Shown: positions 1-8,165, numbered from the stretch's first letter. The stretch: 64,000 nucleotides of DNA from Algoriphagus faecimaris (GCF_900101705.1 NZ_FNAC01000014.1:49153-113152); one strand, 5' to 3'. Program-made: numbers and translations. Notes: generated by a model not told the origin, from the sequence alone.

Positions 1-2646
1 TTTGCTTACTTGATGAAGCAGATCCCTATAAGTCAGTCGATTACCCAACCGATTGTATTCCAGAAACTCAGAGACTTGCTCACGAAGCCGAAGCAAAGCC
101 AAATGCTTAGATTTTTTTCGTTTCTCGAGAATAGCTTTTTTGAGTTCTTCCATTTCATGAACCAAATGAAGAGAGCCTAAATCGCTCAACATCGGGGATC
201 GCCGCTCGATCTCCCCTATCCAAGTCAGTCTCCATCCATTCCAAAAAGCGGAAATTTGCTCTTCCAAATCAGCTTTTGGAAAATCCACTTCTAGCCGCTG
301 ACCCAATTCCCTGAATTTCCAATTTTCAAGAAACTGATCAAAGGTTTTCAACTCGGCAAAAACAGCAGGCCAATTCAAGGGATTTTCGGGAAAAACACGC
401 TCCAAACTCTTTGAATTCAAGGCTAAAAACTGTTCCTCCGAAAACCAAAGTCGATAGGAAACCAAGTGAGCTGAAACTCCTTCCATCCATCGTTCAATCT
501 CTCTCAAAGCATCGAAAAAGGCTGAATAGGAAAGCATTTCCCAATCCATCAAACCATGAATTTCGGGTAGCTCATCCCAATTATCCTTCCAAGCCAATAG
601 CTTTTCGACCACATTCAGATCCTCTGCAAATTGTCCGGATGATTTAAAAAAAGGAGATAAACCCAATTTCTTTTCCTCTGCCAAAACTTGACGTTTCGAC
701 TCACATTCCTGCCGAAGAGCAAGTAGGTTTTTAGGGTCAAAGGACAGATTATTTTTGACTAGAGCTTGAAAAGCGAGCGGAAATTTTGATTTGGAAAACT
801 TGACCTTAATCCTGCCGAAAAAATTTTGAAAAAGCGGAATCAATTGGTCTAGCTCCTCACTCAAAAGCTCCAAATTTTCGTCCAATTCAAACTTCCAGCC
901 TCCTGAAATCTCAATTGTCTGATTCAGAAAACGGTGAATCTTGGCAATCACTTTTTTTTCTTTAGGATAAAAAATAAATGCAAAGTCCTTTTCAGGTTCT
1001 GAAAGGACCTCCAAGGAAAGTCGAAGCTTTTTGACCTTCTGCAAAAAATCCAAATCTAGCCAAACTGCACGCAAAACAGCCTTGCCTTTCTCATCCAAAA
1101 ATATTTCAGGAAGCTGTTTTCGATGATCTTCTATACTATTCAGTGCAGAGGAGATTTGCACAAAGTCTGAGGGCTGAATGTTCGAAAATGATTTTCTGTT
1201 TCCCCAAAAACTTTCCGAAAAGCGATCTTGGTAAGCCTTGAAAATCACATAATCCCTTTCGAATTGTATTGCCTGCTCCAGATCCAGCTGAAGCAAGGTA
1301 GCTTCATTCAATGCTGATTTATTCAAATTTGCCTGCAGATACAGCGCCTTGATGGGAATACCTGCCGGCTCTTCATCAAATAATGCTGTCCGGAGTTCTT
1401 CAAATTTTCCTGACAGTCTAGAAATGGTTTTGGAAAGCAAGCTAAGTTCACGCTCCAACTGTATTGCATCAATCCCCCGATTTTGAACTTGATACGCTTC
1501 AATGGCTTCAATCTGAGTCTTGATTTTTTCAAAAAGGACTTTTTGATCTCCACGAAAATCATGGACCAATCCCAAAAATGGTGAGAACCCTACTTTTTCT
1601 AATCGCTCATAAACCACATCAAGCGCAGCACGCTTTTGGGAAACGACTAGTACTTTTTTACCTCTAGCAATATAGTCAGTGATCAAATTGGCAATCAATT
1701 GAGACTTGCCTGTACCTGGCGGACCTTGGATGACCAAGCTATTCCCCTGACGGACTTTGATCAGCGCACTTTCTTGAGAGGCATCGAGTGGAAAAACAGG
1801 GAATAAATTTTCTTCTCGGATGGAAGTTTCCTTTTTCTCCGAAACAAATAGCTGCTCAAAAAGATCTTCCAAGGAGGCTTGAGGAAGTTTCTTCATTAAC
1901 ACCTCGTAATCAGAAAACAGAAAACTCCCCTTTTGGGCAAATTGACCCAAAAGGGCATAGGGCTTCAGGCTTACTTTTCCTTCAGAAAATCGCTCCTGAT
2001 CTAGGGAAATCTGGGAATTGGGAAAAGGAATAATCTGATCTTCCAGTATATTGGATTGGATCTGAATGGTAAAATACTCAGGAATCAATTTGGATAAAGC
2101 TGTCCGAAAGGCAAGCGGATCTTTGGGGAGATTTTCCAGGAGTTCGTCAGAAAAAGATTCGGGCAGAGCATGACCTGTCGCATGCCTCCAAGCCAACAAG
2201 AATGTGGGATTCAATTGCCAATTTTCTTCTGAAATCAAATTCCAATTACCATTTTCCTTACTAAGCTGAACCGGTTTTAAAAGTAAGGGACTGCGAATCA
2301 ATTGCCCGTTCATCAGTTTCCCTTCTACAAAAAGCCAGGCCAGATACAAGCTTTGATCACCCGTTTCTTCTTGGGTCAATTGATCCCGAAAAGCCAATCG
2401 AGCAAGAGCTTTGGAAACTTGATTAGCCTCACTTGACCTAGGGTCGATTTCTGGAGCGATAGTGATTTTCTTTTTCCCTGAAATGAATTTTCTAAGGATC
2501 TCAAAGGCCGGTTCTCCATTCAAAAAATCCAATTCCCTTAGGTCCAGCATTCCATATCCCTCCAGTTTCGGCAAATACAAAGATCTGTTTTTGGTGGACA
2601 GGTCAGTGAGTCGATGAAGGTAGGTTTGGAAGATGGATTTGGGCAT
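1..2646 (-). CDS. DUF4011/SF1 DNA helicase, N-terminal part (partial)
   Basis: The reading frame is open from the ATG at 2646 to the left edge (882 codons seen), so the C-terminus is missing. The N-terminus (about residues 10-25, LTDLSTKNRSLYL) resembles the DUF4011 opening found in large superfamily-1 helicases. A perfect Walker A, GPPGTGKS, lies at residues 308-315, preceded by SLVIQ and followed by a helicase motif Ia-like stretch (VVSQKRAALDVV). The long middle region is charged and probably helical. These proteins are AAA_11/AAA_12 (Dna2/Nam7-like) ATPases, and some belong to defence or repair loci. The neighbours seen here do not show which, and the missing part would hold the helicase motifs and any nuclease domain. 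Confidence 0.85.
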   Translation of the reverse strand, partial: MPKSIFQTYLHRLTDLSTKNRSLYLPKLEGYGMLDLRELDFLNGEPAFEILRKFISGKKKITIAPEIDPRSSEANQVSKALARLAFRDQLTQEETGDQSLYLAWLFVEGKLMNGQLIRSPLLLKPVQLSKENGNWNLISEENWQLNPTFLLAWRHATGHALPESFSDELLENLPKDPLAFRTALSKLIPEYFTIQIQSNILEDQIIPFPNSQISLDQERFSEGKVSLKPYALLGQFAQKGSFLFSDYEVLMKKLPQASLEDLFEQLFVSEKKETSIREENLFPVFPLDASQESALIKVRQGNSLVIQGPPGTGKSQLIANLITDYIARGKKVLVVSQKRAALDVVYERLEKVGFSPFLGLVHDFRGDQKVLFEKIKTQIEAIEAYQVQNRGIDAIQLERELSLLSKTISRLSGKFEELRTALFDEEPAGIPIKALYLQANLNKSALNEATLLQLDLEQAIQFERDYVIFKAYQDRFSESFWGNRKSFSNIQPSDFVQISSALNSIEDHRKQLPEIFLDEKGKAVLRAVWLDLDFLQKVKKLRLSLEVLSEPEKDFAFIFYPKEKKVIAKIHRFLNQTIEISGGWKFELDENLELLSEELDQLIPLFQNFFGRIKVKFSKSKFPLAFQALVKNNLSFDPKNLLALRQECESKRQVLAEEKKLGLSPFFKSSGQFAEDLNVVEKLLAWKDNWDELPEIHGLMDWEMLSYSAFFDALREIERWMEGVSAHLVSYRLWFSEEQFLALNSKSLERVFPENPLNWPAVFAELKTFDQFLENWKFRELGQRLEVDFPKADLEEQISAFWNGWRLTWIGEIERRSPMLSDLGSLHLVHEMEELKKAILEKRKKSKHLALLRLREQVSEFLEYNRLGNRLTYRDLLHQVSK

Positions 2647-2915
2647 TTACTTAGGGCTTTCTGAAAAACGCTATAACAGATAAAAAGGTATCATGGGTAA
2701 CGATGAGTTCATTTTTTCTTGAGGATATTTTTTCGGCTAGGGTAAGGAAATATGAGTAAAGTAGCCAATTTTCAGGTACCAAAAATTTCGATTTTGAAAT
2801 TTTTAAGCTAACCTCAGGCATACCCTCTTCCTCCTTGGCCATCATTTGAAGTATAGGCATACATCTACACTCGACCACCTTGAAGCTGGCATACTTGAAA
2901 CTTTTTCAGCAAGCC

Positions 2916-3728
2916 CTATTTAAAAGGCGAGTCTTTTTCTTTGGCCATCTGATTATACACAATTCCATCGAGAATTCCCGGCATCCATTTATTGAGAAAC
3001 ACGGCCAATTTCCCTTGCCCGGTGAGCACGATATCCCGCTTTCGTTTTACTATAGCTTTCAAAATATGCTGGGCCACCTCTTCCGAAGTCATCATTTTCT
3101 GCTCATCCCTTGGAGATTCCCCCTGAGAAGAACCATCAGCAGTGAGCGCTGTATTTCTAATATTGGAGGCGGTAAAACCGGGTGCCACTACCAAAACATG
3201 CACTCCTTTCTTCATCACTTCGGTACGCAAGGCTTCAAAAAAACCATTCATGGCATATTTACTGGCAGTGTAGGCCGTACGTGCGGGAGTTCCCCGGTAG
3301 CCGTTGATGGAGGAAATGCCAATGATAGAGCCTTTGGATTTAAGAATAGCGGGCAGACAAAATTTGGTCGCATAGACTGTTCCCCAAAAATTGGTATCCA
3401 TGACCTTCCGAAAAACCTCCAAATCCAAGTCCTCGAAAAGCGCCCGCATGGAGATTCCGGCATTGTTAATCAAAATGTCAATTTGGCCGTAATGGGAAAG
3501 GGTTTCCTCGGCCATTTTTTGATTATCAGTTTCCGAAGCTGCATCTGCCAAAATGGGGAGAATTTCTATGTTTTTTGACCTGAGTTTGTTGGTCGTTTGT
3601 TCCAGTTTATGTGGGTTTCTACCTGTGATCGCAATTTTGGCACCTTCCCGGCCAAAAACTTCCGCACAGGCCTCTCCGATTCCTGAGGTGGCTCCGGTGA
3701 TTAGGACGACTTTGTCTTTGAATTTCAT
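2916..3728 (-). CDS. SDR family NAD(P)-dependent oxidoreductase
   Basis: A 270-residue classical short-chain dehydrogenase/reductase. It has the TGATSGIG cofactor motif at residues 11-18, NNAG at 88-91, catalytic Ser near 139-140, and YTASK (Tyr153, Lys157). The C-terminal extension (about 235-270) is basic and fairly hydrophobic (KWMPGILDG), as in SDRs that act on lipids or membrane-proximal substrates. The substrate cannot be told from sequence. The gene stands alone, 270 bp from the helicase start and just before the repeat array. A weak promoter-like TATCTTTA lies in the leader on the minus strand. Confidence 0.9.
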   Translation of the reverse strand: MKFKDKVVLITGATSGIGEACAEVFGREGAKIAITGRNPHKLEQTTNKLRSKNIEILPILADAASETDNQKMAEETLSHYGQIDILINNAGISMRALFEDLDLEVFRKVMDTNFWGTVYATKFCLPAILKSKGSIIGISSINGYRGTPARTAYTASKYAMNGFFEALRTEVMKKGVHVLVVAPGFTASNIRNTALTADGSSQGESPRDEQKMMTSEEVAQHILKAIVKRKRDIVLTGQGKLAVFLNKWMPGILDGIVYNQMAKEKDSPFK

Positions 3729-3780
3729 AGATAAAATTTGGTGGTAAAGATAGGGATTAGAGAGGAAATGAGAAGGTTAA

Positions 3781-3997
3781 ATCAAATCGCCCCGCTGGGG
3801 CTCTGATCTTTCTAACTAATCCTCGATTCTACAATTAAAACGCACCGCTGGCGCTTGAATCGAAGGCAGCTAAATTCAATATCTTCAGTAAAGCACTATT
3901 AGCAAGAAAAAACTGCTCCTAAAAGCCTCAGAGAGGCGTGTTGATTGTGAAATTTAACCGACATAGTAGATTCAGAGCTTCGGAGAAGCGATTTGAT
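3781..3997. repeat. REP-type repeat unit 1 (hairpins A1-B1-B2'-A2')
   Basis: First copy of the composite repeat. Hairpin A1 is at 3781-3806 (stem GCCCC/GGGGC, loop GCT), B1 at 3831-3857 (GCACC/GGCGC, one mismatch), inverted B2 at 3921-3948 (GCCTC/GAGGC, loop AGA) and inverted A2 at 3972-3997 (GCTTC/GAAGC, loop GGA). A1 and inverted A2 share the flanks ATCAAATC and TCTGA. A 46-bp spacer leads to unit 2. Confidence 0.93.
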
Positions 3998-4043
3998 AAA
4001 AGCCATAAGTCATATTGTTAATTCGGAATCATGGTAGAGATCA

Positions 4044-4261
4044 ATCAAACCGCCCCGCTGGGGCTCTGATCTTTCTAACTAATCCTCGATTCTACAATTA
4101 AAACGCGCCGCTGGCGCTTAAATCGAAGGCAGCTAAATTCAATATTCTTCAGTAAAGCACTATTAGCAAGAAAAAACTGCTCCTAAAAGCCTCAGAGAGG
4201 CGTGTTGATTGTAAAATTTAACCGACATAGTAGATTCAGAGCTTCGGAGAAGCGATTTGAT
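4044..4261. repeat. REP-type repeat unit 2
   Basis: Second copy, with the best-preserved stems: A1 4044-4069 (GCCCC/GGGGC), B1 from 4094 (GCGCC/GGCGC, perfect), B2' 4185-4212 (GCCTC/GAGGC) and A2' 4236-4261 (GCTTC/GAAGC). The sequence between hairpins is almost identical to unit 1. The transposase gene follows 35 bp later. Confidence 0.93.
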
Positions 4262-4296
4262 CATTGAAAAATTAAATCTAAAAACCGTTCAAATTG

Positions 4297-4761
4297 CTAT
4301 TCATCCTGAATGAATTCAAATACATATTCTTCTTTGAACTCAATCTCATATTTTTTCAAAAACCCCAAATACTCCTCCTTAAAAGTTCTTTTTCGATGGT
4401 ATTCTTGATTAAGAATATATTCATAAACATTATTCAAATGTGATCTTGAATAAGAAAAAACACCATATCCATTTTGCCATTTAAAACTTCCTGGCACCCA
4501 TTTCTTATCCTTTAAAAAATGACTGGAATTAGTTTTTAGGTCTTTTACTAAATCTGATATTTTTTTATCAGGATTCAATCCTACTAAACAGTGGACATGA
4601 TCGGACATTCCATTGACTATTATTGGAAAATGACCAAGCTCCTTAATCATAGATGATATTACTTTGAAAAAATCTTGTCTAAATTCTTTTTTTAAGAGAC
4701 TATGTCTTCCTTGTACAGCGAAAATTAGTTGGATATAAATCTGATGGTATGTATTTGCCAT
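4297..4761 (-). CDS. REP-associated tyrosine transposase (RAYT, Y1/IS200-like)
   Basis: A 154-residue HUH single-strand nuclease of the Y1_Tnp (IS200/IS605 TnpA-like) family. The ATG at 4761 (MANTYHQIYIQ) fits the family better than the in-frame ATG at 4800. The HUH motif is HVH (His55, His57 in DHVHCLVG). The likely nucleophile is Tyr115, with Gln119 four residues on (YILNQ), matching the Tyr-xxx-Gln of TnpA; GYGVFSYS (98-105) is the usual RAYT block. The known family role is cutting and joining REP hairpins in single-stranded DNA. It sits alone, with no TnpB, between repeat units 2 and 3. It is clearly AT-richer than its neighbours (a 60-base line at 4381 has 13 G+C). It appears intact. Confidence 0.92.
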   Translation of the reverse strand: MANTYHQIYIQLIFAVQGRHSLLKKEFRQDFFKVISSMIKELGHFPIIVNGMSDHVHCLVGLNPDKKISDLVKDLKTNSSHFLKDKKWVPGSFKWQNGYGVFSYSRSHLNNVYEYILNQEYHRKRTFKEEYLGFLKKYEIEFKEEYVFEFIQDE

Positions 4762-4841
4762 GTCTGATAAAGTAAAATTTAAAATACGAAAAACTGACAA
4801 ATTGTAAAAACTGAAACCTTCTGATTTCTTTCCATATTAAA

Positions 4842-5061
4842 ATCAAATCGGCCCACTGGGGCTCTGATCTTTCTAACTAATCCTCGATTCTACAATTAAA
4901 ACGCACCGCTGGCGCTTTTTTTAGATATAGAGGAATTTCTTTATCCTTCAAGAAAAAAATATTTACTACAACATATCCCGATTTAATAGCCTCAGAGAGG
5001 CGTGTTGATTGTAAAATTTAATCGACACGGTAGATTCAGAGCTTCGGAGAAGCGATTTGAT
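4842..5061. repeat. REP-type repeat unit 3 (diverged centre)
   Basis: Third copy, upstream of the transposase gene. A1 is at 4842-4867 (GGCCC/GGGGC, one mismatch), B1 from 4892 (GCACC/GGCGC), B2' at about 4987-5012 and A2' at 5036-5061. The stretch between B1 and B2' (about 4917-4985) is unrelated to that of the other units, though the hairpins remain. Confidence 0.92.
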
Positions 5062-5107
5062 AAAAGCCATAAGTCATATTGTTAATTCGGAATCATGGTA
5101 GAGATCA

Positions 5108-5324
5108 ATCAAATCGCCCCGCTGGGGCTCTGAAATTCGCTAATTCAATTTATTTACAATTAAAACCCGCCGCTGGCGCTTAAATCGAAGGGAGCTAAAT
5201 CCAATATTCTTCAGTAAAGCACTATTAGCAAGAAAAAAACTGCTCCTAAAAGCCTCAGAGAGGCGTGTTGATTGTAAAATTTAATCGACACGGTAGATTC
5301 AGAGCTTCGGAGAAGCGATTTGAT
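5108..5324. repeat. REP-type repeat unit 4
   Basis: Fourth copy: A1 5108-5133, B1 from 5156 (first stem base mutated), B2' 5248-5275, A2' 5299-5324. The spacer between A1 and B1 differs from units 1, 2, 3 and 5. It is separated from unit 3 by the same 46-bp spacer that lies between units 1 and 2. Confidence 0.93.
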
Positions 5325-5370
5325 AAAAGCCATAAGTCATATTGTTAATTCGGAATCATGGTAGAGATCA

Positions 5371-5588
5371 ATCAAATCGCCCCGCTGGGGCTCTGATCTT
5401 TCTAACTAATCCTCGATTCTACAATTAAAACGCACCGCTGGCACTTGAATCGAAGACAGCTAAATCCAATATTCTTCAGTAAAGCACTATTAGCAAGAAA
5501 AAAACTGCTCCTAAAAGTCTCAGAGATGCGTGTTGATTGTAAATTTAATCGACATGGTAGGTTCAGAGCTTCGGAGAAGCGATTTGAT
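5371..5588. repeat. REP-type repeat unit 5 (decaying hairpins)
   Basis: Fifth copy: A1 5371-5396 (perfect), B1 from 5421 (GCACC/GGCAC, two mismatches), B2' 5513-5540 (GTCTC/GATGC, mispaired), A2' 5563-5588 (perfect). The outer A pair is intact while the inner B pair has lost pairing. The array ends here, about 65 bp before rlmD. Confidence 0.92.
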
Positions 5589-5640
5589 TAATAGCCTGAG
5601 AGCTTTTAAAAAGTCCAAAGGTCTTCTCCTCCTTTTTCCC

Positions 5641-5648
5641 TAATTTTG
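5641..5648 (+). promoter_or_regulatory. Promoter -7 box (TAATTTTG) of rlmD
   Basis: An exact match to the Bacteroidota TAnnTTTG box, five bases before the ATG at 5654. If transcription starts about four bases after the box, the transcript has almost no leader. No good TTTG is seen at the -33 position. Confidence 0.5.
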
Positions 5649-5653
5649 CGCCC

Positions 5654-7060
5654 ATGTCGAGAAAAATGAAAAATAAGGTCATCACCAACCTCGAAATCGA
5701 GCGCATCGCTTCTGAGGGCAAATGTGTAGGGCATCATGAAGGCAAAGTGGTTTTTGTCAACCAAGTGGCCCCAGGTGATGTGGTGGATGTACGGATCACC
5801 CGAGGTAAAAGCTCCTTTATGGAAGGAGAAGCCGTTCATTTTCATGAATACTCCAAAGACCGAATCGAACCGTTTTGTTCTCATTTTGGGACTTGCGGGG
5901 GTTGCAAATGGCAGCACATCAATTATGATTTACAAAAAAACTACAAGCGGCAGCAAGTCGTGGATCAATTTGAGCGAATAGCCAAAGTTCCCATTCCGGA
6001 GGTCCTTCCCATTTTAGGCTCCGGAAAGACCCAATACTACCGTAATAAACTCGACTTTACTTTTTCCAATAAAAAATGGTTGACGCTGGATCAAATTCGA
6101 TCGGGTGAAGAGTTTGACCGCAATGCTTTGGGCTTTCATATCCCAAAGATGTTTGATAAAATCATCGACATCGAACATTGCTATCTGCAAGGCGGGATTT
6201 CCAACGAAGTCAGAAATGAACTCAGAGCTTTCGCTCTAGAAAATAAACTAAGCTTCTACGACATCAGGGAACAAGTAGGATTATTGAGAAATTTGATCAT
6301 CCGAACTACCTCCACAGACCAAGTCATGGTGATCGTCCAATTTGGAGAAAACGATTCGGCAGGGATCGAATTGGTGATGGAATTCTTGAACAATAAATTC
6401 CCTGACATTACATCCCTCCTTTATGTGATTAACACCAAAGGAAACGAGACTTTCCATGATTTAGAATTGGTGACGTTCGCCGGGCAGGATTACATCGAGG
6501 AAGAGATGGAAGGCCTAAAATTCCGTATCGGACCGAAATCCTTTTACCAAACTAACTCCGAACAGGCCTACGAATTGTACAAAGTAGCCCGTGAATTTGC
6601 GCAGCTCAAAGGAGATGAAGTGGTTTATGATCTTTATACCGGTACCGGCACCATTGCCAACTTTGTGGCGAAAAAGGCCAAGCAAGTGATCGGAGTCGAA
6701 TACGTCGAAGCTGCTATAGAAGATGCCAAACTCAATTCCCAAATCAACGGAATTGACAATACCCTTTTCTATGCAGGAGACATGAAGGATGTCTTGAATG
6801 AGGAGTTTATCGAAAAGCATGCAGCTCCAGATGTGATCATCACCGATCCACCTCGAGCCGGTATGCATGAGGATGTGATCAATATGCTGCTAAGGCTTGC
6901 TGCTCCCACGATCGTCTATGTGTCCTGCAACCCTGCTACACAAGCAAGGGACATCGCGCTTTTGGGAGAAAAATACCAAGTGGAACGAATTCAGCCTGTG
7001 GATATGTTTCCCCAAACCTATCACGTAGAAAATGTTGTACGACTAACACTCAAATCATGA
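5654..7060 (+). CDS. rlmD: 23S rRNA (uracil-5-)-methyltransferase RumA/RlmD type
   Basis: A 468-residue class I SAM-dependent RNA m5U methyltransferase. It has an N-terminal TRAM domain (about 6-66), the [4Fe-4S] ligands Cys75, Cys81, Cys84 and Cys176, the SAM-binding motif DLYTGTGT (326-333), DPPRAG (398-403) and the catalytic nucleophile Cys425 in YVSCNPAT. The family methylates U1939 (RlmD) or U747/U1939 (RlmCD) of 23S rRNA; which site is used here is not visible. ATG 5654 was chosen, and ATG 5666 is an alternative. It overlaps the next gene by four bases (ATGA), so the two are probably translationally coupled. Confidence 0.93.
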   Translation: MSRKMKNKVITNLEIERIASEGKCVGHHEGKVVFVNQVAPGDVVDVRITRGKSSFMEGEAVHFHEYSKDRIEPFCSHFGTCGGCKWQHINYDLQKNYKRQQVVDQFERIAKVPIPEVLPILGSGKTQYYRNKLDFTFSNKKWLTLDQIRSGEEFDRNALGFHIPKMFDKIIDIEHCYLQGGISNEVRNELRAFALENKLSFYDIREQVGLLRNLIIRTTSTDQVMVIVQFGENDSAGIELVMEFLNNKFPDITSLLYVINTKGNETFHDLELVTFAGQDYIEEEMEGLKFRIGPKSFYQTNSEQAYELYKVAREFAQLKGDEVVYDLYTGTGTIANFVAKKAKQVIGVEYVEAAIEDAKLNSQINGIDNTLFYAGDMKDVLNEEFIEKHAAPDVIITDPPRAGMHEDVINMLLRLAAPTIVYVSCNPATQARDIALLGEKYQVERIQPVDMFPQTYHVENVVRLTLKS

Positions 7061-7434
7061 TTTCAGATTTCAACGATCCCGAACTCAGTGGGAAATACCT
7101 AGGAACGATCACCAGTGATTTCATAAAAATCTCGGATGTGCTAAAAGAAGCTTCTTATCAGGTGCGCTCTCGCGGTTTTTCGGATTATCCGATTTTTCCG
7201 ATCTCAAAGGAAATGCAACCCATCGGAAAAATTTTCTTGGGAAAAGCAGAGAAAAACCTCGACTGGAACTATTTCATCACCTACGTGGACGAGTTTGTAC
7301 AGCGAAAATTAATTGCCGAAGAGTCTCTGCCTGAGTTTCAGAAAGCCTACAAAGACCCGGATGAATTTTGTTGTCTATTTGTAATTGATGGGGCCTTTAC
7401 CAGCTTTGTTTATGTGCCTTATCCGGAAGAATAG
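7057..7434 (+). CDS. Conserved hypothetical protein downstream of rlmD
   Basis: A 125-residue soluble acidic protein with no signal peptide or membrane segment. I do not recognise a named domain. It starts with ISDFNDPELSGKYLG and ends in a hydrophobic/aromatic strand (FCCLFVIDGAFTSFVYVPYPEE). Its ATG overlaps the rlmD stop, which argues that it is a real gene in the same transcript. Its function is unknown. A role beside the rRNA methyltransferase is only suggested by the coupling. Confidence 0.75.
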   Translation: MISDFNDPELSGKYLGTITSDFIKISDVLKEASYQVRSRGFSDYPIFPISKEMQPIGKIFLGKAEKNLDWNYFITYVDEFVQRKLIAEESLPEFQKAYKDPDEFCCLFVIDGAFTSFVYVPYPEE

Positions 7435-7460
7435 ACGTAATCAGCATCCATGCAATTAAA

Positions 7461-7497
7461 CCCTCCAAGTGTTTTGAATCAATTGGAGGGTTATTTT
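7461..7497 (+). terminator. Rho-independent terminator after rlmD operon
   Basis: An 8-bp perfect stem, CCCTCCAA (7461-7468) with TTGGAGGG (7483-7490), followed by TTATTTTT. It lies between convergent transcripts and may serve hicAB as well, which ends at 7497. Confidence 0.8.
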
Positions 7498-7871
7498 TAA
7501 ATCCTATTTTTTGACTTGGAATAGTTTGCTGCAGGTTCTTTTACCAAAAAATCTTCCAAGGCTTTTTCTATTAATTGATTCAAAGAAAAACCATATCGAG
7601 TGGCGGTTCTTGCAGCTGCTTTATGGGTTTCAGGCTTTACGCGAACATTAAAAGTGCCTTTATATGTTTTCTCAGGATTTTTCCCAAGCTGCTTACACAA
7701 ATCAAGATAATCCTCTACCGCCTCTTCAAATGCGGCTTTTAACTCTTTTACTGAACTACCTTCGAATGTGATCAAATCATCAATCCCTTCGATTTTCCCA
7801 TAAAAAAGCTCATCTTCTGCCGAAAAAGAAACCGAGCCAATAAAATTTTTATAATTCAAGACATCCTTCAT
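7497..7871 (-). CDS. hicB: HicB family antitoxin
   Basis: A 124-residue type II antitoxin. The N-terminal half is the partially degraded RNase-H-like HicB fold (about 1-65, with the typical GKIEGIDDLITFEGSSVKEL stretch). The C-terminal half (about 72-112, FNVRVKPETHKAAARTA...LNQLIEKAL) is a ribbon-helix-helix DNA-binding segment. HicB binds and blocks the HicA RNase and represses its own promoter. Its ATG overlaps the end of hicA by four bases, giving the usual toxin-first order. A palindrome upstream of hicA (8132-8150) is the likely operator. Confidence 0.9.
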   Translation of the reverse strand: MKDVLNYKNFIGSVSFSAEDELFYGKIEGIDDLITFEGSSVKELKAAFEEAVEDYLDLCKQLGKNPEKTYKGTFNVRVKPETHKAAARTATRYGFSLNQLIEKALEDFLVKEPAANYSKSKNRI

Positions 7872-8125
7872 AGCAAGTTTACTTTTTTTAATTGCTGAAT
7901 CACCTCCTTGATGAGGTAAGATTTCAAAACTGGAATTGGGTGCGGTTTATGCAACCTGATCAACAAGTCAAGCTCTTGGTGATAAAACGCTTTTCTCGAA
8001 CCAGCAGTTTTACCCAATTTTAACTCATCAAAGCCCAATTGAGACAGCAGCTTTTCCAATTCACTGAAGGTAAAATCCTTCGGATAAGAAAGTAGTCTTA
8101 TTTTGAGCTTTTCCAGCTTTGTCAT
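7868..8125 (-). CDS. hicA: HicA-type mRNA interferase toxin
   Basis: An 85-residue small basic dsRBD-like protein of the HicA/YcfA family. HicA toxins cut mRNA and tmRNA. The segment TAGSRKAFYH (40-49) occupies the position of the catalytic GSH motif, here GSR, and is followed by RLHKPHP (57-63), whose histidines may supply the function, as in other HicA variants with GSR. Its overlap with hicB makes an operon. The pair is AT-rich compared with rlmD, consistent with horizontal spread, though no mobile element borders it. Confidence 0.88.
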   Translation of the reverse strand: MTKLEKLKIRLLSYPKDFTFSELEKLLSQLGFDELKLGKTAGSRKAFYHQELDLLIRLHKPHPIPVLKSYLIKEVIQQLKKVNLL

Positions 8126-8131
8126 TTAATA

Positions 8132-8150
8132 GCAACTATTTTTCAGTTGC
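8132..8150. promoter_or_regulatory. Palindromic operator candidate of hicAB
   Basis: A perfect inverted repeat GCAACT-N7-AGTTGC lies 6 bp upstream of the hicA start codon. Its position and symmetry fit binding by the ribbon-helix-helix domain of HicB (autoregulation is known for the family; binding here is inferred). Confidence 0.6.
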
Positions 8151-8165
8151 AAAATAATTAAAAAA

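Noticed and set aside
2651..2878. 75-codon minus-strand open frame between SDR and helicase
   Set aside because: No start signal, no domain and an unnatural composition; there is no evidence for expression. The gap of 270 bp is otherwise empty.
2880..3578. Long plus-strand open frame antisense to the SDR gene (232 codons)
   Set aside because: The minus-strand SDR carries all conserved motifs; the antisense product shows no recognisable domain and reflects codon bias.
4297..4800. Upstream ATG at 4800 as the transposase start
   Set aside because: The family begins with the MANTYHQIYIQ stretch; the extra 13 residues have no counterpart.
3781..5588. CRISPR-like array
   Set aside because: The repeats are long (about 218 bp), contain inverted hairpins and share conserved linkers; there are no short repeats with unique spacers and no cas genes.
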